A DNA stretch of 64,000 nucleotides. Source: Flavobacterium luteum. GTDB lineage: Bacteria > Bacteroidota > Bacteroidia > Flavobacteriales > Flavobacteriaceae. Positions 26,593 to 36,299 of the stretch are shown here, one piece after another. A model generated the notes under the pieces. That model did no database searches. It worked only from the letters and a program-made list of their open reading frames with translations, and had not been told where the DNA came from. The translations under genes were made by a program, and so were the position numbers. The DNA lies in contig NZ_WAEM01000002.1 in the NCBI RefSeq assembly GCF_008806775.1, forward strand, positions 620,001 through 684,000, in the 5' to 3' direction. Within the stretch, counting starts at the first letter, position 1. The number at the start of each line of letters is the position of its first letter.

Positions 26593-29500
26593 TTAATTCA
26601 TTATCTTTTGAGAAATTACCTTACCGTTTTCTAAAAAAATTTTAGCAATATAGATTCCGTTTGAGTAATTAAAATCACAAATAAATTTATTACTAGTAGC
26701 ATTATTATTAACAATAGCTACCGTTCGACCTGAAATATCATAAATTGTTACTTTACTAATAGTTGAACTACTAGAAATATTTAACTTTCTATTTTTAATA
26801 TATGCTATTGCATTTGTATTTTCAAAATCATCTGTTTTTAAAGATTGATTTATATATACTAATTTAAATCTTTCATTATCCTCGAGGGTAGAAGCTTTAA
26901 AGGTATACGATGACTCTTGAAGATTATGATACGTATTTAAAAATTTATCGTATAAATAAATTGGTGTTCCTTCTGCAAATATTCCTTCTTTATTTGACAA
27001 TGTTATTGTTAAAACTTGAGGTGTAGTTGCTACTTGTTTAATTCCTAATGGAACCTCGTCTGATGAAACAAAAGGAACTCTACCGTTTATAGATAGTTTT
27101 TCTTTACCTAACAATGAATACAGTTCTATTGAAGTTTCTCCCATTCTGTGAGCATCGTACAATCTGTCAAAATCATTAGTTGCTTCGTCAAGATACCCGA
27201 TCAAAGTTTGACTATTGAGCCTTAATCCGTCAGTTAGGTTTAACCAGTAGCGATCTGCAATATCTTTAGATTTTCTATAAAACATGGTGTTTTTGTCTGT
27301 AGCTCTCATATAGTTTTTAAAAACTGCAGTTCCATTAGTCATAACTCTAACGAAAAACCCTTGCCCCGATGGTATTTTTCCATCAGGAGTTTGTCCGTTT
27401 GCAGGAGTAGTAGAACCTGTAAGATTCCAAACAGCATAATCTGGATCTTGATAAGCACCTGTTCCTGGATATTGAGTCGCAGAGGTCCAAAAAAACAATG
27501 ATCCTTCTAAATTTGAGTTGCTTGGATCAGTAAGAAATTTATAACCATCTACTGAACATGGGTATGGGTTCGCTAATAAAGCGCCATTATTATAATTTGT
27601 GGGGTTGGTAGCATAATTTTCCTGAGTAACTGGCACAGTTACAATCCCATTATTAGCAGTTCCATTTATTTGCCAACTTGTAGTACCTCCAACACCAACA
27701 TTCCAAGGTCCTAAATTACCAACTCTAAGAATAAATCCTTTTCCTACACTCATATCTCCTGAAGTCAATGTTCTCCATCCTCCACCAGGACCTGATTGTC
27801 TCCAATATCCTATATCATAAGGAGAAGGCTTAGTACCAAACAAGTTTTCGTTTATAGGTGTCCCCCAATATTCATAATCCCATTTTCTTTTTAAGCCCGT
27901 TGTTTTTAAATGCTCTATGTAAGCTAACTCTGGTTTTTCATCACATCGCTGTACTAAATTTCCTGAATTAGCTATAACAATCTTCCCTGTGCCTAAAGTA
28001 ATAACAGTATTTAATGCTTCAATATAATCATCTTCGCCAATAGTTACTGTAACTCCATTGTTTACTGTCATGTCATTACAATTTATATCTCCACTAGTTA
28101 CTGTTGAATAATTTGCCTCAAACAAAATATCATTTTTCTTACTTGGGGGAGTAGTTATTGTCCAAAATGGTGATTTTCTCCAGTTTGTACCATCCCACTT
28201 TTTTAAACCATCCGAAGCTCCAATTTTAACACTAGAAACATAAAATAAATTGGTGCCTGGCAAACTGTTTTTAGATGAATTCCCTGGACTCGCAATTGGT
28301 GCATTGTTGTGGTTAGGATTCAGCAATACTCCAGAAGCAGTAACTTTATTTTTATTGATGTCTCTATGATAAATTAAACTAGATACATCCGAACAATTTC
28401 CTGTTGTACTTACCCATGCTAACATCGCTATAGCAACTCTATAATCACCAGAACACGTTGGGCATCCTATAGGATTTACAGGAGTATTTATTGAATTAAC
28501 TGTTCCAGTAACTGGATCTGTATAATCTTTATATTTTGTAATAATATTAGGTGCAACATCTATACTTGAATTATAACCTCCGTCAGATGTTGACCCAGAT
28601 GCATTACCACCAGAAGCTACAAATGGAATATTAGAACCTAAAGTTGCAGAAGAATTCACTAATGTAAACTTTCCATTTGTTTGTGAAGTAAATAGTGAAC
28701 CCGAAGTTGGTAATGGAAAATCAGTTGCAATTGGATCTGTTGCAGTAGCGGCATTATACACATAACTCCAACTGCTACAACCACAAACCGTATGGGTGCC
28801 TCTTGTAAAAATTTTGGCTTCTGTTCCAACATTAAAAGTCAATCCTGGATCTTGAATACCAAAATCAAAATTAGATGCATTTGAACTTCCTAAAGCTCCA
28901 TCCATATCAAAAACTCTATTTAAACCCAATATTGGAATGTTGTTTATATCCTTAACCAAAACCCCCATATACGATTCGAAAATTCCGCTCGTATTTGCTG
29001 CTGTTGGATCATAATTCCCGTCATTTGCATCTTTTTCTCCTCCTGGAGTAACTGTAACTACATTAAAAAAGGCAGAAAAAGCAGATGTTCCTGATTTGTA
29101 CCAATCATAAGTAAATCCACCGCCAACAGCAGAATAATAAATTTGTACTACATAGGAGCCATCACCTTCTGTTATACCTAAACTATTTTGACCCGCAACT
29201 ATTGTAGTTAATAACTCGCTTATTTCCCATTTTCTGTCAGCTCCATTACAACCGTTTCCTGGAGCTCCAATATTTACCAATACTTTAGTTGAAAATACTG
29301 GTGGTGTATTCCCACTTTTAAAGACTCGATAATACATTGTAGCATTAGTATATACAGTTCCTGATTGAAGTATGTTTCCTCCAAGTTGAAAATTTTGTCC
29401 TTGAGAAAGCGTCCCTACGATTGGTACTCCTCCTGCTAAATCTGAAGTTTGTCCTGGATCGCATGTTGTATTTAAACTACACCCAAAATATTGTGTGCCA

Positions 29501-31035
29501 GCACCATTTAATTTAAAAAAAGCTTTGCCAGAATAAGTCGGATTTATAATAACTGCAAGTGTTTGAGCAGCACTTGTACCAAAACCGTTTCCTGCTGTAA
29601 CAGTAATGTTGCCACTTTGTCCAACTGCGCCAGTGGTAACCGTTATTGAATTTGTTCCTACTCCTGCAGTTATCGTCCACCCAACAGGAACCGTCCATGT
29701 ATAAGTTGCTGCTCCGGCTACAGGTAGCACACTATAGACTTGTAAAGTTGTTGTAGGGCTTTGAGAAACTGTTCCTGATATTGCTAAAGGCATTGTTGGT
29801 GCTGCATTTACCACAGTTACTGCTAATGTTCTGGCAGAACTAATTCCGCAATTGCTTTGTGCCGTTACACTTATATTTCCGTTTTGTCCAGCTGTTCCAA
29901 CAGTAACTAAAATTGAATTTGTAGTTCCTCCACCAGTTTGTGCCCATCCAAAAGGTAAAGTCCAATTATAGGAAGTTGCTCCTGCAACTGCAGCTACACT
30001 ATAGGCTTGATTGGTTGCGCTATCAGATTGAACAGCAGTTCCTGTTATTGCTAAAGGAACTGTTGGTGTACTATTAATTGTAAAAAAAGAAGCACTTGAA
30101 CGGGTTAAATCCATTTGTAATCTAGAAAATGAAGTGTTTCTATTTGGTGTAATATTTATACCATCAGCCATAATTCCTAATCGAATGGTTTTGCTAATGG
30201 CAGAAGCAGCCAAATAGGTTGCAGTTCCTCTAAGTACAACATAACATCTTAATCCTCCTGTTGTATTCTGTGGAATTGAAATGTTTAAAGCGTCATGACC
30301 ATATTGATTGTTTGAAGTTGAATTCCCACCGTAATCTCCATAAAGCACAGTTGATGATTCAGATCCGTCAAAGACTTCCGTTCCTGTTGCTGGCTCGTAG
30401 TACAACATAAATGCCGCATTGTTTATATCTGTGCCTTCTAACGCTGAACCGTCATTGGAGAGCCACAACCTATTAAGTACTTGTCCCGCAGTGTTTTCAT
30501 TAGAAACTGTAAATGTTAACACAACATTTGAATTTGCAGCGGAATAGCAAACATTATTGGTTAAAGCGTCTGTTTTAGGATCTACATCTACAACAAAAAA
30601 AGATCTTTCATTAAAACACTGAACCGTTGGAGTCATATTAGTATGAGAGTAAACTAGCCCACAATATTCAACAAACACTGAAGAATATAAAATATTCCCA
30701 GCGACCATTGCATTTGTTGAATTGTCATAATTGGTTGTAGAATCATCTCCTCTGGCACAACTTCCTGATGCCGAATAATTGTATTTAGTAACATTTGGAC
30801 CTGTTAAATACGTCCGAACACCGTATTGAAAAATATTTCCATATCCACCATTTCCAACTAAAAAGTTTGTAGTTGTTGCATCTTTTTCTATGTATCCATA
30901 TTGTCCATATCCTCCTGTAGTTCTAATTAGAGGCTGTGAAAATGATTTGCTCCCAATAAAAAAAAACGCAATTAAAACTAAATATAAACCACCGTTTTTT
31001 AAGACAAAAAGAGAGTTTAAAATAAATTTTTTCAT
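26593..31035 (-). CDS. Large secreted protein with T9SS type A sorting domain
   Basis: This 1480-residue protein has a signal peptide (~1-34, ending SKSFSQ) and a C-terminal type A sorting domain of ~75 residues (ISKVTIYDISGRTVAIV, YSNGIYIAKIFLENGKVISQKIMN), so the T9SS should export it to the surface or medium. Two tandem ~87-residue PKD/Ig-like repeats (about bases 29550-30075) share PLAI-x-GT, YSV-x-x-VAGA, W-x-x-P-x-GW and TNSI. A Cys-containing middle (CPTCSGDY) and a long Gly/Ser/Asn-rich part follow. No catalytic motif is seen. It is a probable adhesin or surface protein, monocistronic, with a 523 bp upstream region. Confidence 0.88.
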   Translation of the reverse strand: MKKFILNSLFVLKNGGLYLVLIAFFFIGSKSFSQPLIRTTGGYGQYGYIEKDATTTNFLVGNGGYGNIFQYGVRTYLTGPNVTKYNYSASGSCARGDDSTTNYDNSTNAMVAGNILYSSVFVEYCGLVYSHTNMTPTVQCFNERSFFVVDVDPKTDALTNNVCYSAANSNVVLTFTVSNENTAGQVLNRLWLSNDGSALEGTDINNAAFMLYYEPATGTEVFDGSESSTVLYGDYGGNSTSNNQYGHDALNISIPQNTTGGLRCYVVLRGTATYLAASAISKTIRLGIMADGINITPNRNTSFSRLQMDLTRSSASFFTINSTPTVPLAITGTAVQSDSATNQAYSVAAVAGATSYNWTLPFGWAQTGGGTTNSILVTVGTAGQNGNISVTAQSNCGISSARTLAVTVVNAAPTMPLAISGTVSQSPTTTLQVYSVLPVAGAATYTWTVPVGWTITAGVGTNSITVTTGAVGQSGNITVTAGNGFGTSAAQTLAVIINPTYSGKAFFKLNGAGTQYFGCSLNTTCDPGQTSDLAGGVPIVGTLSQGQNFQLGGNILQSGTVYTNATMYYRVFKSGNTPPVFSTKVLVNIGAPGNGCNGADRKWEISELLTTIVAGQNSLGITEGDGSYVVQIYYSAVGGGFTYDWYKSGTSAFSAFFNVVTVTPGGEKDANDGNYDPTAANTSGIFESYMGVLVKDINNIPILGLNRVFDMDGALGSSNASNFDFGIQDPGLTFNVGTEAKIFTRGTHTVCGCSSWSYVYNAATATDPIATDFPLPTSGSLFTSQTNGKFTLVNSSATLGSNIPFVASGGNASGSTSDGGYNSSIDVAPNIITKYKDYTDPVTGTVNSINTPVNPIGCPTCSGDYRVAIAMLAWVSTTGNCSDVSSLIYHRDINKNKVTASGVLLNPNHNNAPIASPGNSSKNSLPGTNLFYVSSVKIGASDGLKKWDGTNWRKSPFWTITTPPSKKNDILFEANYSTVTSGDINCNDMTVNNGVTVTIGEDDYIEALNTVITLGTGKIVIANSGNLVQRCDEKPELAYIEHLKTTGLKRKWDYEYWGTPINENLFGTKPSPYDIGYWRQSGPGGGWRTLTSGDMSVGKGFILRVGNLGPWNVGVGGTTSWQINGTANNGIVTVPVTQENYATNPTNYNNGALLANPYPCSVDGYKFLTDPSNSNLEGSLFFWTSATQYPGTGAYQDPDYAVWNLTGSTTPANGQTPDGKIPSGQGFFVRVMTNGTAVFKNYMRATDKNTMFYRKSKDIADRYWLNLTDGLRLNSQTLIGYLDEATNDFDRLYDAHRMGETSIELYSLLGKEKLSINGRVPFVSSDEVPLGIKQVATTPQVLTITLSNKEGIFAEGTPIYLYDKFLNTYHNLQESSYTFKASTLEDNERFKLVYINQSLKTDDFENTNAIAYIKNRKLNISSSSTISKVTIYDISGRTVAIVNNNATSNKFICDFNYSNGIYIAKIFLENGKVISQKIMN

Positions 31036-31242
31036 ATACTACGTTTTTATAAAATACTGTTTTTTTCGAATTTAAAAGGCTTAGCCTAATTCTCTTTAAA
31101 TCTGTTATTATATAAAATAAGCGTCTAATATTTATTAATAAATAACCAAACAAGCTTGTTTTTAAATAATTACATATTTTTTGAGAATATAAATTTAAAT
31201 TAAAAAATTTATATTTTATCTAAATTATAATTCAAACCCACT

Positions 31243-31258
31243 ACGAAAACGTTTTCGT
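31243..31258. promoter_or_regulatory. LacI-type operator-like perfect palindrome
   Basis: ACGAAAACGTTTTCGT is a perfect 16-bp palindrome with the central CG typical of LacI/CcpA-family operators. It lies about 205 bp upstream of the T9SS cargo start. A one-mismatch relative is at 13124-13137. Confidence 0.5.
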
Positions 31259-31511
31259 GTTGATAAGTTTCTATATATCATGGCTTTAATTGCTGAAATA
31301 TGAAATTATTAATAAATAAAAATATCTTTTTTAGATGTTTTTTAAGTTCCTAAGAGTTCTAAATTGAGGAAGGTTTGATTTGTGAAAGAAAGATTTAAAA
31401 TGTAAGTATTCAAAGAAAAGAGAAATATTTGTAAACTACCCATATTATAAAATTTGCATAAATTTTTCGTGGTTTGTTGCTGATTCTTCTTATGAAAACT
31501 AACCGCAAAAA

Positions 31512-31540
31512 AAATCCTTTCTTAATTAAGGAAAGGATTT
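31512..31540 (-). terminator. Rho-independent terminator of the acyl-ACP desaturase operon
   Basis: AAATCCTTTC (31512-31521) pairs with GAAAGGATTT (31531-31540) around TTAATTAAG. On the minus strand a run of eight T follows, 19 bp past the stop of the desaturase gene. Confidence 0.85.
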
Positions 31541-31558
31541 AAAATATTTTTTTTAATG

Positions 31559-32548
31559 TTATCGGGCTACAGCTGGTTCAACCCATTTAAAAATGTATGA
31601 CTCTGCAGGAATTATTAGCCTCTCTGAAACTTTTGCCATTCTTGCTGGTAGTTTCATCAAATAATCTCGAGCTTTTTCGGCTTCGTCAGTTAATCCAACT
31701 ATTTTATCTATCTCCCATTTCTCTATTAACTTTTGCATAATATCGACGTAATCACTAGCAGTATAAACCCCTATACGTTGAGCTGAATCTGAAAATTGCT
31801 CGAAGGCGGTGCTTATTTTTTGTCCGGATTCTCTCAAAAAATGGGCTGGCATTACAATTTTTTGTTTCATCATATAATTGAAAGCCAGCATCATTTCACT
31901 TGGGTCTACTTTAAAAATCTGATTTACAAACTCACTATATGCATGGTGGTGGCGCATCTCGTCTCCAGCTATCATTTTGCACATTTTAGACAACTTATTA
32001 TCTCCATAACTTTTTGCTAATTGCGAAACTCTGTTATGAGAGACATAGGTCGCTAATTCCTGAAAAGACGTGTAAACAAAATTCTTATAAGGATCCCTTC
32101 CAGTTCCTATGTCGAATCCATCATTAATTAAATGTTGTGTTGTCATTTCAACCTCGCGCATATTCACTCGCCCTGACAAATATAAATACTTGTTTAATAA
32201 ATCGCCATGACGATTCTCCTCTCCTGTCCATTGTCGAACCCATTTTGACCAACCATTTCTCTCCACATTGTCAACTCCTTCAACATCCATCAACCAAGAT
32301 TCATAAGTAGGTAGAGCTTCTTCAGTAATGGTGTCGCCAACCATAGCTACCCAAAAATCATAGGGTAAATCCTTTGCTATTTCTCGCAACTCTCTAACCT
32401 CTTCAAAAAAAGTATCACTTTCAGAATTAGGTAAAAAATCTGAAGGTTGCCAAATTTTTTCTACCGGAATTAGATATTGATCAACAAATCCGTCAACCTT
32501 ATTTTCTAGAAATTGCATCACCTCTAGACGAATGTTTTTAATAGACAT
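31559..32548 (-). CDS. Acyl-ACP desaturase (soluble di-iron)
   Basis: This 329-residue four-helix-bundle enzyme has the two di-iron motifs EENRHGDLLNKYLYLSG and DEMRHHHAYSEF, as in plant stearoyl-ACP desaturase and bacterial relatives. It would introduce a double bond into acyl-ACP with O2, adjusting membrane fluidity. It follows a PlsC gene by 9 bp in the same operon, which supports a role in membrane lipid synthesis. Confidence 0.92.
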   Translation of the reverse strand: MSIKNIRLEVMQFLENKVDGFVDQYLIPVEKIWQPSDFLPNSESDTFFEEVRELREIAKDLPYDFWVAMVGDTITEEALPTYESWLMDVEGVDNVERNGWSKWVRQWTGEENRHGDLLNKYLYLSGRVNMREVEMTTQHLINDGFDIGTGRDPYKNFVYTSFQELATYVSHNRVSQLAKSYGDNKLSKMCKMIAGDEMRHHHAYSEFVNQIFKVDPSEMMLAFNYMMKQKIVMPAHFLRESGQKISTAFEQFSDSAQRIGVYTASDYVDIMQKLIEKWEIDKIVGLTDEAEKARDYLMKLPARMAKVSERLIIPAESYIFKWVEPAVAR

Positions 32549-32557
32549 ATAAATATT

Positions 32558-33292
32558 TTAAGTTTTTATTCCTTGAACAATACTTTGTTCGGTTTGTTTC
32601 ATAAGTTCATCAAACGACAAATCTTTTACAGAGAGTGGTTTATGAACTACAAAGGTAAGATGATTTCCTAAACCAAGCGGAAAAAATCCGTATTTAAATA
32701 TTTTCCAAGAGTTATTTATAGAAATTGGGACTACAAATGCCGAAGGTGCATACTTACATAATATCTTTAATCCTGTTTGCGAAAACTCTTTTGGAACTCC
32801 AGTCTTAGTCCTAGTTCCTTCAGGAAAAATAACAGCTGAACGTTTGTGAAATTCTATATATTCAGATAATTTTTTAATGTTTGGAACGGCTTGTTTAGGG
32901 TCTTTCCTATCTATAAGAACTGATCCTCCGTGACGTAAATTATAAGAAACACTAGGAACTCCTTTTCCTAGTTCTTTCTTACTTACAAATTTAGGATGAA
33001 ATTTTCTAAAAAACCAAATTATAGCAATTATATCATATAAACTCTGATGATTTGCTACAAAAATAATTGGAACTCCATTTGGAATATCTTCTCGATTTTC
33101 TACTTTATAAGTGGTTCCAAGAATATGTCCAATTCTTATGAGCATAAAATTAAGATAATCCACACTTTTTTTATGTGCTTGATAACCAACTAAATTAAAA
33201 CATATCCATTGTATGGGATGAAAAACCACCAATGTCATTAAAAACAAAAATAAGGCAATAAACGATATTGGATACGAAATAATTTTTTGCAT
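32558..33292 (-). CDS. plsC: 1-acyl-sn-glycerol-3-phosphate acyltransferase (PlsC family)
   Basis: This 244-residue protein has an N-terminal membrane segment, the NHQSLYDI (H-x4-D) catalytic motif and FPEGTR phosphate-binding motif. It acylates lysophosphatidate in phospholipid synthesis. ATG 33292 (MQKIISYPISFIALFLF) gives a normal anchor; an in-frame ATG at 33313 would add seven residues. It is co-transcribed with the desaturase and diverges from recA. Confidence 0.88.
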   Translation of the reverse strand: MQKIISYPISFIALFLFLMTLVVFHPIQWICFNLVGYQAHKKSVDYLNFMLIRIGHILGTTYKVENREDIPNGVPIIFVANHQSLYDIIAIIWFFRKFHPKFVSKKELGKGVPSVSYNLRHGGSVLIDRKDPKQAVPNIKKLSEYIEFHKRSAVIFPEGTRTKTGVPKEFSQTGLKILCKYAPSAFVVPISINNSWKIFKYGFFPLGLGNHLTFVVHKPLSVKDLSFDELMKQTEQSIVQGIKT

Positions 33293-33379
33293 CAAATGAA
33301 AATATATTGACAAAAATAAGAAATAAATTTTTGTTTGTTTACTATTTAAAAATTTGTCTATTCTTTATCTAACCACTTC

Positions 33380-33409
33380 TTGTAACTTCAAAAAAAATAA
33401 GTATTTTTA
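33380..33409 (+). promoter_or_regulatory. Candidate recA promoter
   Basis: TTG (33380-33382), a 19-bp spacer and TATTTTTA (33402-33409) fit the Bacteroidetes pattern except for the last -7 base. No SOS-box palindrome was recognised. Confidence 0.4.
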
Positions 33410-33431
33410 CTCAAAATAATATTCTATATAC

Positions 33432-34463
33432 ATGGCAGCAAAAGACACTTTGGAAAAAGGAAATTCTGAAAAAGAAGCTAAATTAAAAGCATTACAACTA
33501 ACACTTGACAAGCTTGACAAAACTTATGGAAAAGGAACTGTAATGAAAATGGGAGATAAAGCCGTTGAAGAGGTAGAGGTTATTTCATCAGGTTCATTAG
33601 GTTTAGACTTGGCATTAGGGGTAAACGGTTATCCAAAGGGGCGAGTTATTGAAATATATGGCCCTGAATCATCTGGTAAAACAACGTTAACCTTGCACGC
33701 TATAGCCGAGGCGCAAAAAGCAGGAGGAATTGCTGCTTTTATAGATGCTGAGCATGCTTTTGATAGAAATTATGCTGAAAAACTAGGTGTAGATATTGAA
33801 AATTTAATTATTTCTCAACCTGATAACGGAGAGCAAGCATTAGAGATTGCTGAAAATTTAATTCGTTCAGGAGCGATTGATATTGTTGTGATTGACTCGG
33901 TTGCTGCATTAACTCCTAAAAGTGAAATTGAAGGCGAAATGGGCGATTCTAAAATGGGATTACATGCAAGATTAATGTCTCAAGCGTTAAGAAAATTGAC
34001 AGGAACTATTAGCAAAACTAATTGTACTGTATTTTTTATTAACCAATTAAGAGAAAAAATTGGTGTGATGTTTGGAAATCCAGAAACAACTACCGGTGGA
34101 AATGCATTGAAGTTTTACGCCTCTGTTCGTCTAGACATTCGTCGTTCAACACAAATAAAAGATGGTGATAACGTTTTAGGAAACAGAACTAAAGTAAAAG
34201 TGGTAAAAAATAAAGTAGCTCCACCATTTAAAGTTGCCGAATTTGACATTATGTATGGTGAAGGAATTTCAAAAACAGGCGAAATTCTAGACCTAGCTGT
34301 TGAATTTGAAATCATTAAAAAAGCGGGTTCATGGTTCAGTTATGGCGAAACCAAATTAGGTCAGGGTCGTGATGCTGTAAAAGCTCTAATAAAAGACAAT
34401 CCCGAATTGGCGGACGAATTAGAGCAAAAAATTAAAGATCAAATTAAAACAAACAATGCATAA
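33432..34463 (+). CDS. recA: Recombinase RecA
   Basis: This 343-residue ATPase catalyses strand exchange and drives the SOS response. Walker A is [12 protein letters not shown] and Walker [15 protein letters not shown]-like [15 protein letters not shown] and [22 protein letters not shown] are standard. There is no intein. It is monocistronic, between two PlsC genes, and ends at a strong shared terminator. Confidence 0.99.
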   Translation: MAAKDTLEKGNSEKEAKLKALQLTLDKLDKTYGKGTVMKMGDKAVEEVEVISSGSLGLDLALGVNGYPKGRVIEIYGPESSGKTTLTLHAIAEAQKAGGIAAFIDAEHAFDRNYAEKLGVDIENLIISQPDNGEQALEIAENLIRSGAIDIVVIDSVAALTPKSEIEGEMGDSKMGLHARLMSQALRKLTGTISKTNCTVFFINQLREKIGVMFGNPETTTGGNALKFYASVRLDIRRSTQIKDGDNVLGNRTKVKVVKNKVAPPFKVAEFDIMYGEGISKTGEILDLAVEFEIIKKAGSWFSYGETKLGQGRDAVKALIKDNPELADELEQKIKDQIKTNNA

Positions 34464-34468
34464 AAAAA

Positions 34469-34493
34469 AGCCCGAAATTTTAGATTTCGGGCT
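34469..34493. terminator. Bidirectional terminator between recA and the second plsC
   Basis: AGCCCGAAAT (34469-34478) pairs with ATTTCGGGCT (34484-34493). A T8 run follows on the plus strand and an equivalent T-run on the minus strand, so it serves both convergent genes. Confidence 0.92.
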
Positions 34494-34498
34494 TTTTT

Positions 34499-35248
34499 TT
34501 ATCTCATAAATTCAAGCAACTGATTGTGGATAACCCCCCAAACTTTTTCTTTTATTTCTTTAATGTCTTTTTTGTTTTCGATTGTTTTACCAATTGTAGG
34601 TATAAATGAATGAACTTTAACCCTCATTAATCCTGGACTGCCACTTAAAAAAGTATAAGAAAAGCGTTCTTTGTTATCTGCAAAAGTCATTGGAACTATA
34701 GGAACCTGATGTTCTATAGCCAAACGAAAGGCGCCGTCTTTAAAACCATCTAAAAGTATACTTTCATTAGCAGGGACACCGCCTTCAGGAAATATACAAA
34801 TACTTAAACCTTGTTTTAATCTTCTTTCAGCACGATTAAAAACTTCCATTCTGCTTCTTTGGCTTCCTCTATCGACTAAAATACAGGTTCGTTTATAGAA
34901 GAATCCAAAAAGTGGAATTTTAGACAATTCCTTTTTACCAACAAAAACAAACGGATGTTTAACTACCGCAAGCATCAACATAATATCGGCCATTGAAGTG
35001 TGATTAGCGACAAACATATAACTCTTGTGAGATTCTAACTGTTGTTCGTTTTCAACTCTGTAATAAAATCCTGAGCCATAAAGAATCCATTTGGCCCAAA
35101 TTCGTGCCATGATAAAAAAATAAGGATACCATTTTTCTTTAAGAATAGAAACCAACAAAAAAGGCAACATAATTATAATAGGAATGCCCATCATGATATA
35201 AAACCAAATGCGCCAAAGCGACCAAAAAATGATTTTTAGTATTTTCAT
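34499..35248 (-). CDS. Second PlsC-family acyltransferase
   Basis: This 249-residue protein has two N-terminal hydrophobic helices, the VANHTSMADI (H-x4-D) motif and FPEGGVPAN in place of FPEGTR. It is a probable 1-acylglycerol-3-phosphate acyltransferase, paralogous to the one at 32558-33292; the altered FPEG-x-x motif leaves room for a different acceptor such as an aminolipid. Its stop lies in the T-run of the recA terminator. Confidence 0.85.
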   Translation of the reverse strand: MKILKIIFWSLWRIWFYIMMGIPIIIMLPFLLVSILKEKWYPYFFIMARIWAKWILYGSGFYYRVENEQQLESHKSYMFVANHTSMADIMLMLAVVKHPFVFVGKKELSKIPLFGFFYKRTCILVDRGSQRSRMEVFNRAERRLKQGLSICIFPEGGVPANESILLDGFKDGAFRLAIEHQVPIVPMTFADNKERFSYTFLSGSPGLMRVKVHSFIPTIGKTIENKKDIKEIKEKVWGVIHNQLLEFMR

Positions 35249-35292
35249 GTTGTCAAAAGTAAGAATTCAATTTTTATTTTTATTAAAAGATT

Positions 35293-35300
35293 TACCTTTG
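35293..35300 (+). promoter_or_regulatory. Candidate -7 element of trpS
   Basis: TACCTTTG matches TAnnTTTG exactly, 18 bp before ATG 35319. The -33 region is T-rich without a clear TTG. Confidence 0.5.
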
Positions 35301-35318
35301 TGAAAATTTAAGTTTATT

Positions 35319-36299
35319 ATGTCCAAAATACTTACAGGCATTCAAAGCACAGGAACACCACATTTAGGAAATTTATTAGGTGCAATTATTCCAGCTATCG
35401 AATTATCAAATAAACCTGAAAATGAATCCTTTCTTTTTATTGCCGATTTGCATTCGGTAACACAAATAAAAGACGGTGCCACTTTAAGAGCAAATACATA
35501 CAGTACGGCAGCAGCGTGGTTAGCTTGCGGATTAAACATTAATAAAGTAATTTTTTATCGTCAGTCTGATGTGCCGCAAACAGCTGAATTGTCTTGGTAT
35601 TTAAGTTGTTTTTTTCCGTACCAACGGTTAACATTGGCTCATTCTTTTAAAGATAAATCGGATAGATTAGACGATGTAAATGCAGGATTATTCTCTTATC
35701 CAATGCTAATGGCAGCCGATATTTTGTTGTATGATGCGCAATTTGTTCCTGTGGGAAAAGATCAGTTGCAACATGTTGAAATTACCCGTGATGTGGCTGC
35801 AAGGTTTAATCATCAAATGGGTGAAACCTTTGTTTTACCAGAATCATACTTACAAGAAAATACTAAGTATGTTCCTGGAACCAATGGTGGAAAAATGAGC
35901 AAATCAGCCAATAATATCATCAATATCTTTTTAGACGATAAAACGTTGCGTAAGCAAATCATGTCTATAGAAACCGACAGCACGCCACTTGAAGAGCCAA
36001 AAAATACTAATACCTGTAAAATTTTTGCTATTTACAAGTTATTGGCAAACGACAGTCAAATAGAAACAATGACCGAAAAATATAAAAACACAAACCGAGA
36101 TTTTGGTTACGGTCACGCCAAACAAGCTTTGTTTGAACTTATTCTAGAGACCTTTAAAACCGAAAGAGAAAAATATTCCTATTACATGAACAATCTACCC
36201 GAAATTGATCATGCTTTATTTTTAGGTGCTCAAAGAGCTAAAGTGATTGCTAATGGCGTTTTGAATAGAGTGAGAGAAAAGTTAGGATTTAGTTTTTAA
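35319..36299 (+). CDS. trpS: Tryptophan-tRNA ligase
   Basis: This 326-residue class I synthetase has the HIGH-equivalent TPHLGNLLGA and the KMSKS loop GGKMSKSANN. Length matches bacterial TrpRS. Its stop overlaps that of the convergent dprA by four bases. Confidence 0.97.
   Translation: MSKILTGIQSTGTPHLGNLLGAIIPAIELSNKPENESFLFIADLHSVTQIKDGATLRANTYSTAAAWLACGLNINKVIFYRQSDVPQTAELSWYLSCFFPYQRLTLAHSFKDKSDRLDDVNAGLFSYPMLMAADILLYDAQFVPVGKDQLQHVEITRDVAARFNHQMGETFVLPESYLQENTKYVPGTNGGKMSKSANNIINIFLDDKTLRKQIMSIETDSTPLEEPKNTNTCKIFAIYKLLANDSQIETMTEKYKNTNRDFGYGHAKQALFELILETFKTEREKYSYYMNNLPEIDHALFLGAQRAKVIANGVLNRVREKLGFSF

Larger units (their letters stand above)
31036..31558. other. 523-bp intergenic region: leader of the T9SS cargo gene
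   Basis: It is AT-rich with no credible gene on either strand. It holds a 16-bp palindrome (31243-31258) and the terminator of the desaturase gene (31512-31540). No clear TAnnTTTG promoter for the cargo gene was found. Confidence 0.6.

Noticed and set aside
26593..31035. Small frames on both strands inside the T9SS cargo gene
   Set aside because: They are out-of-frame shadows of a low-complexity, repeat-rich coding sequence and show no motifs, signals or start context.
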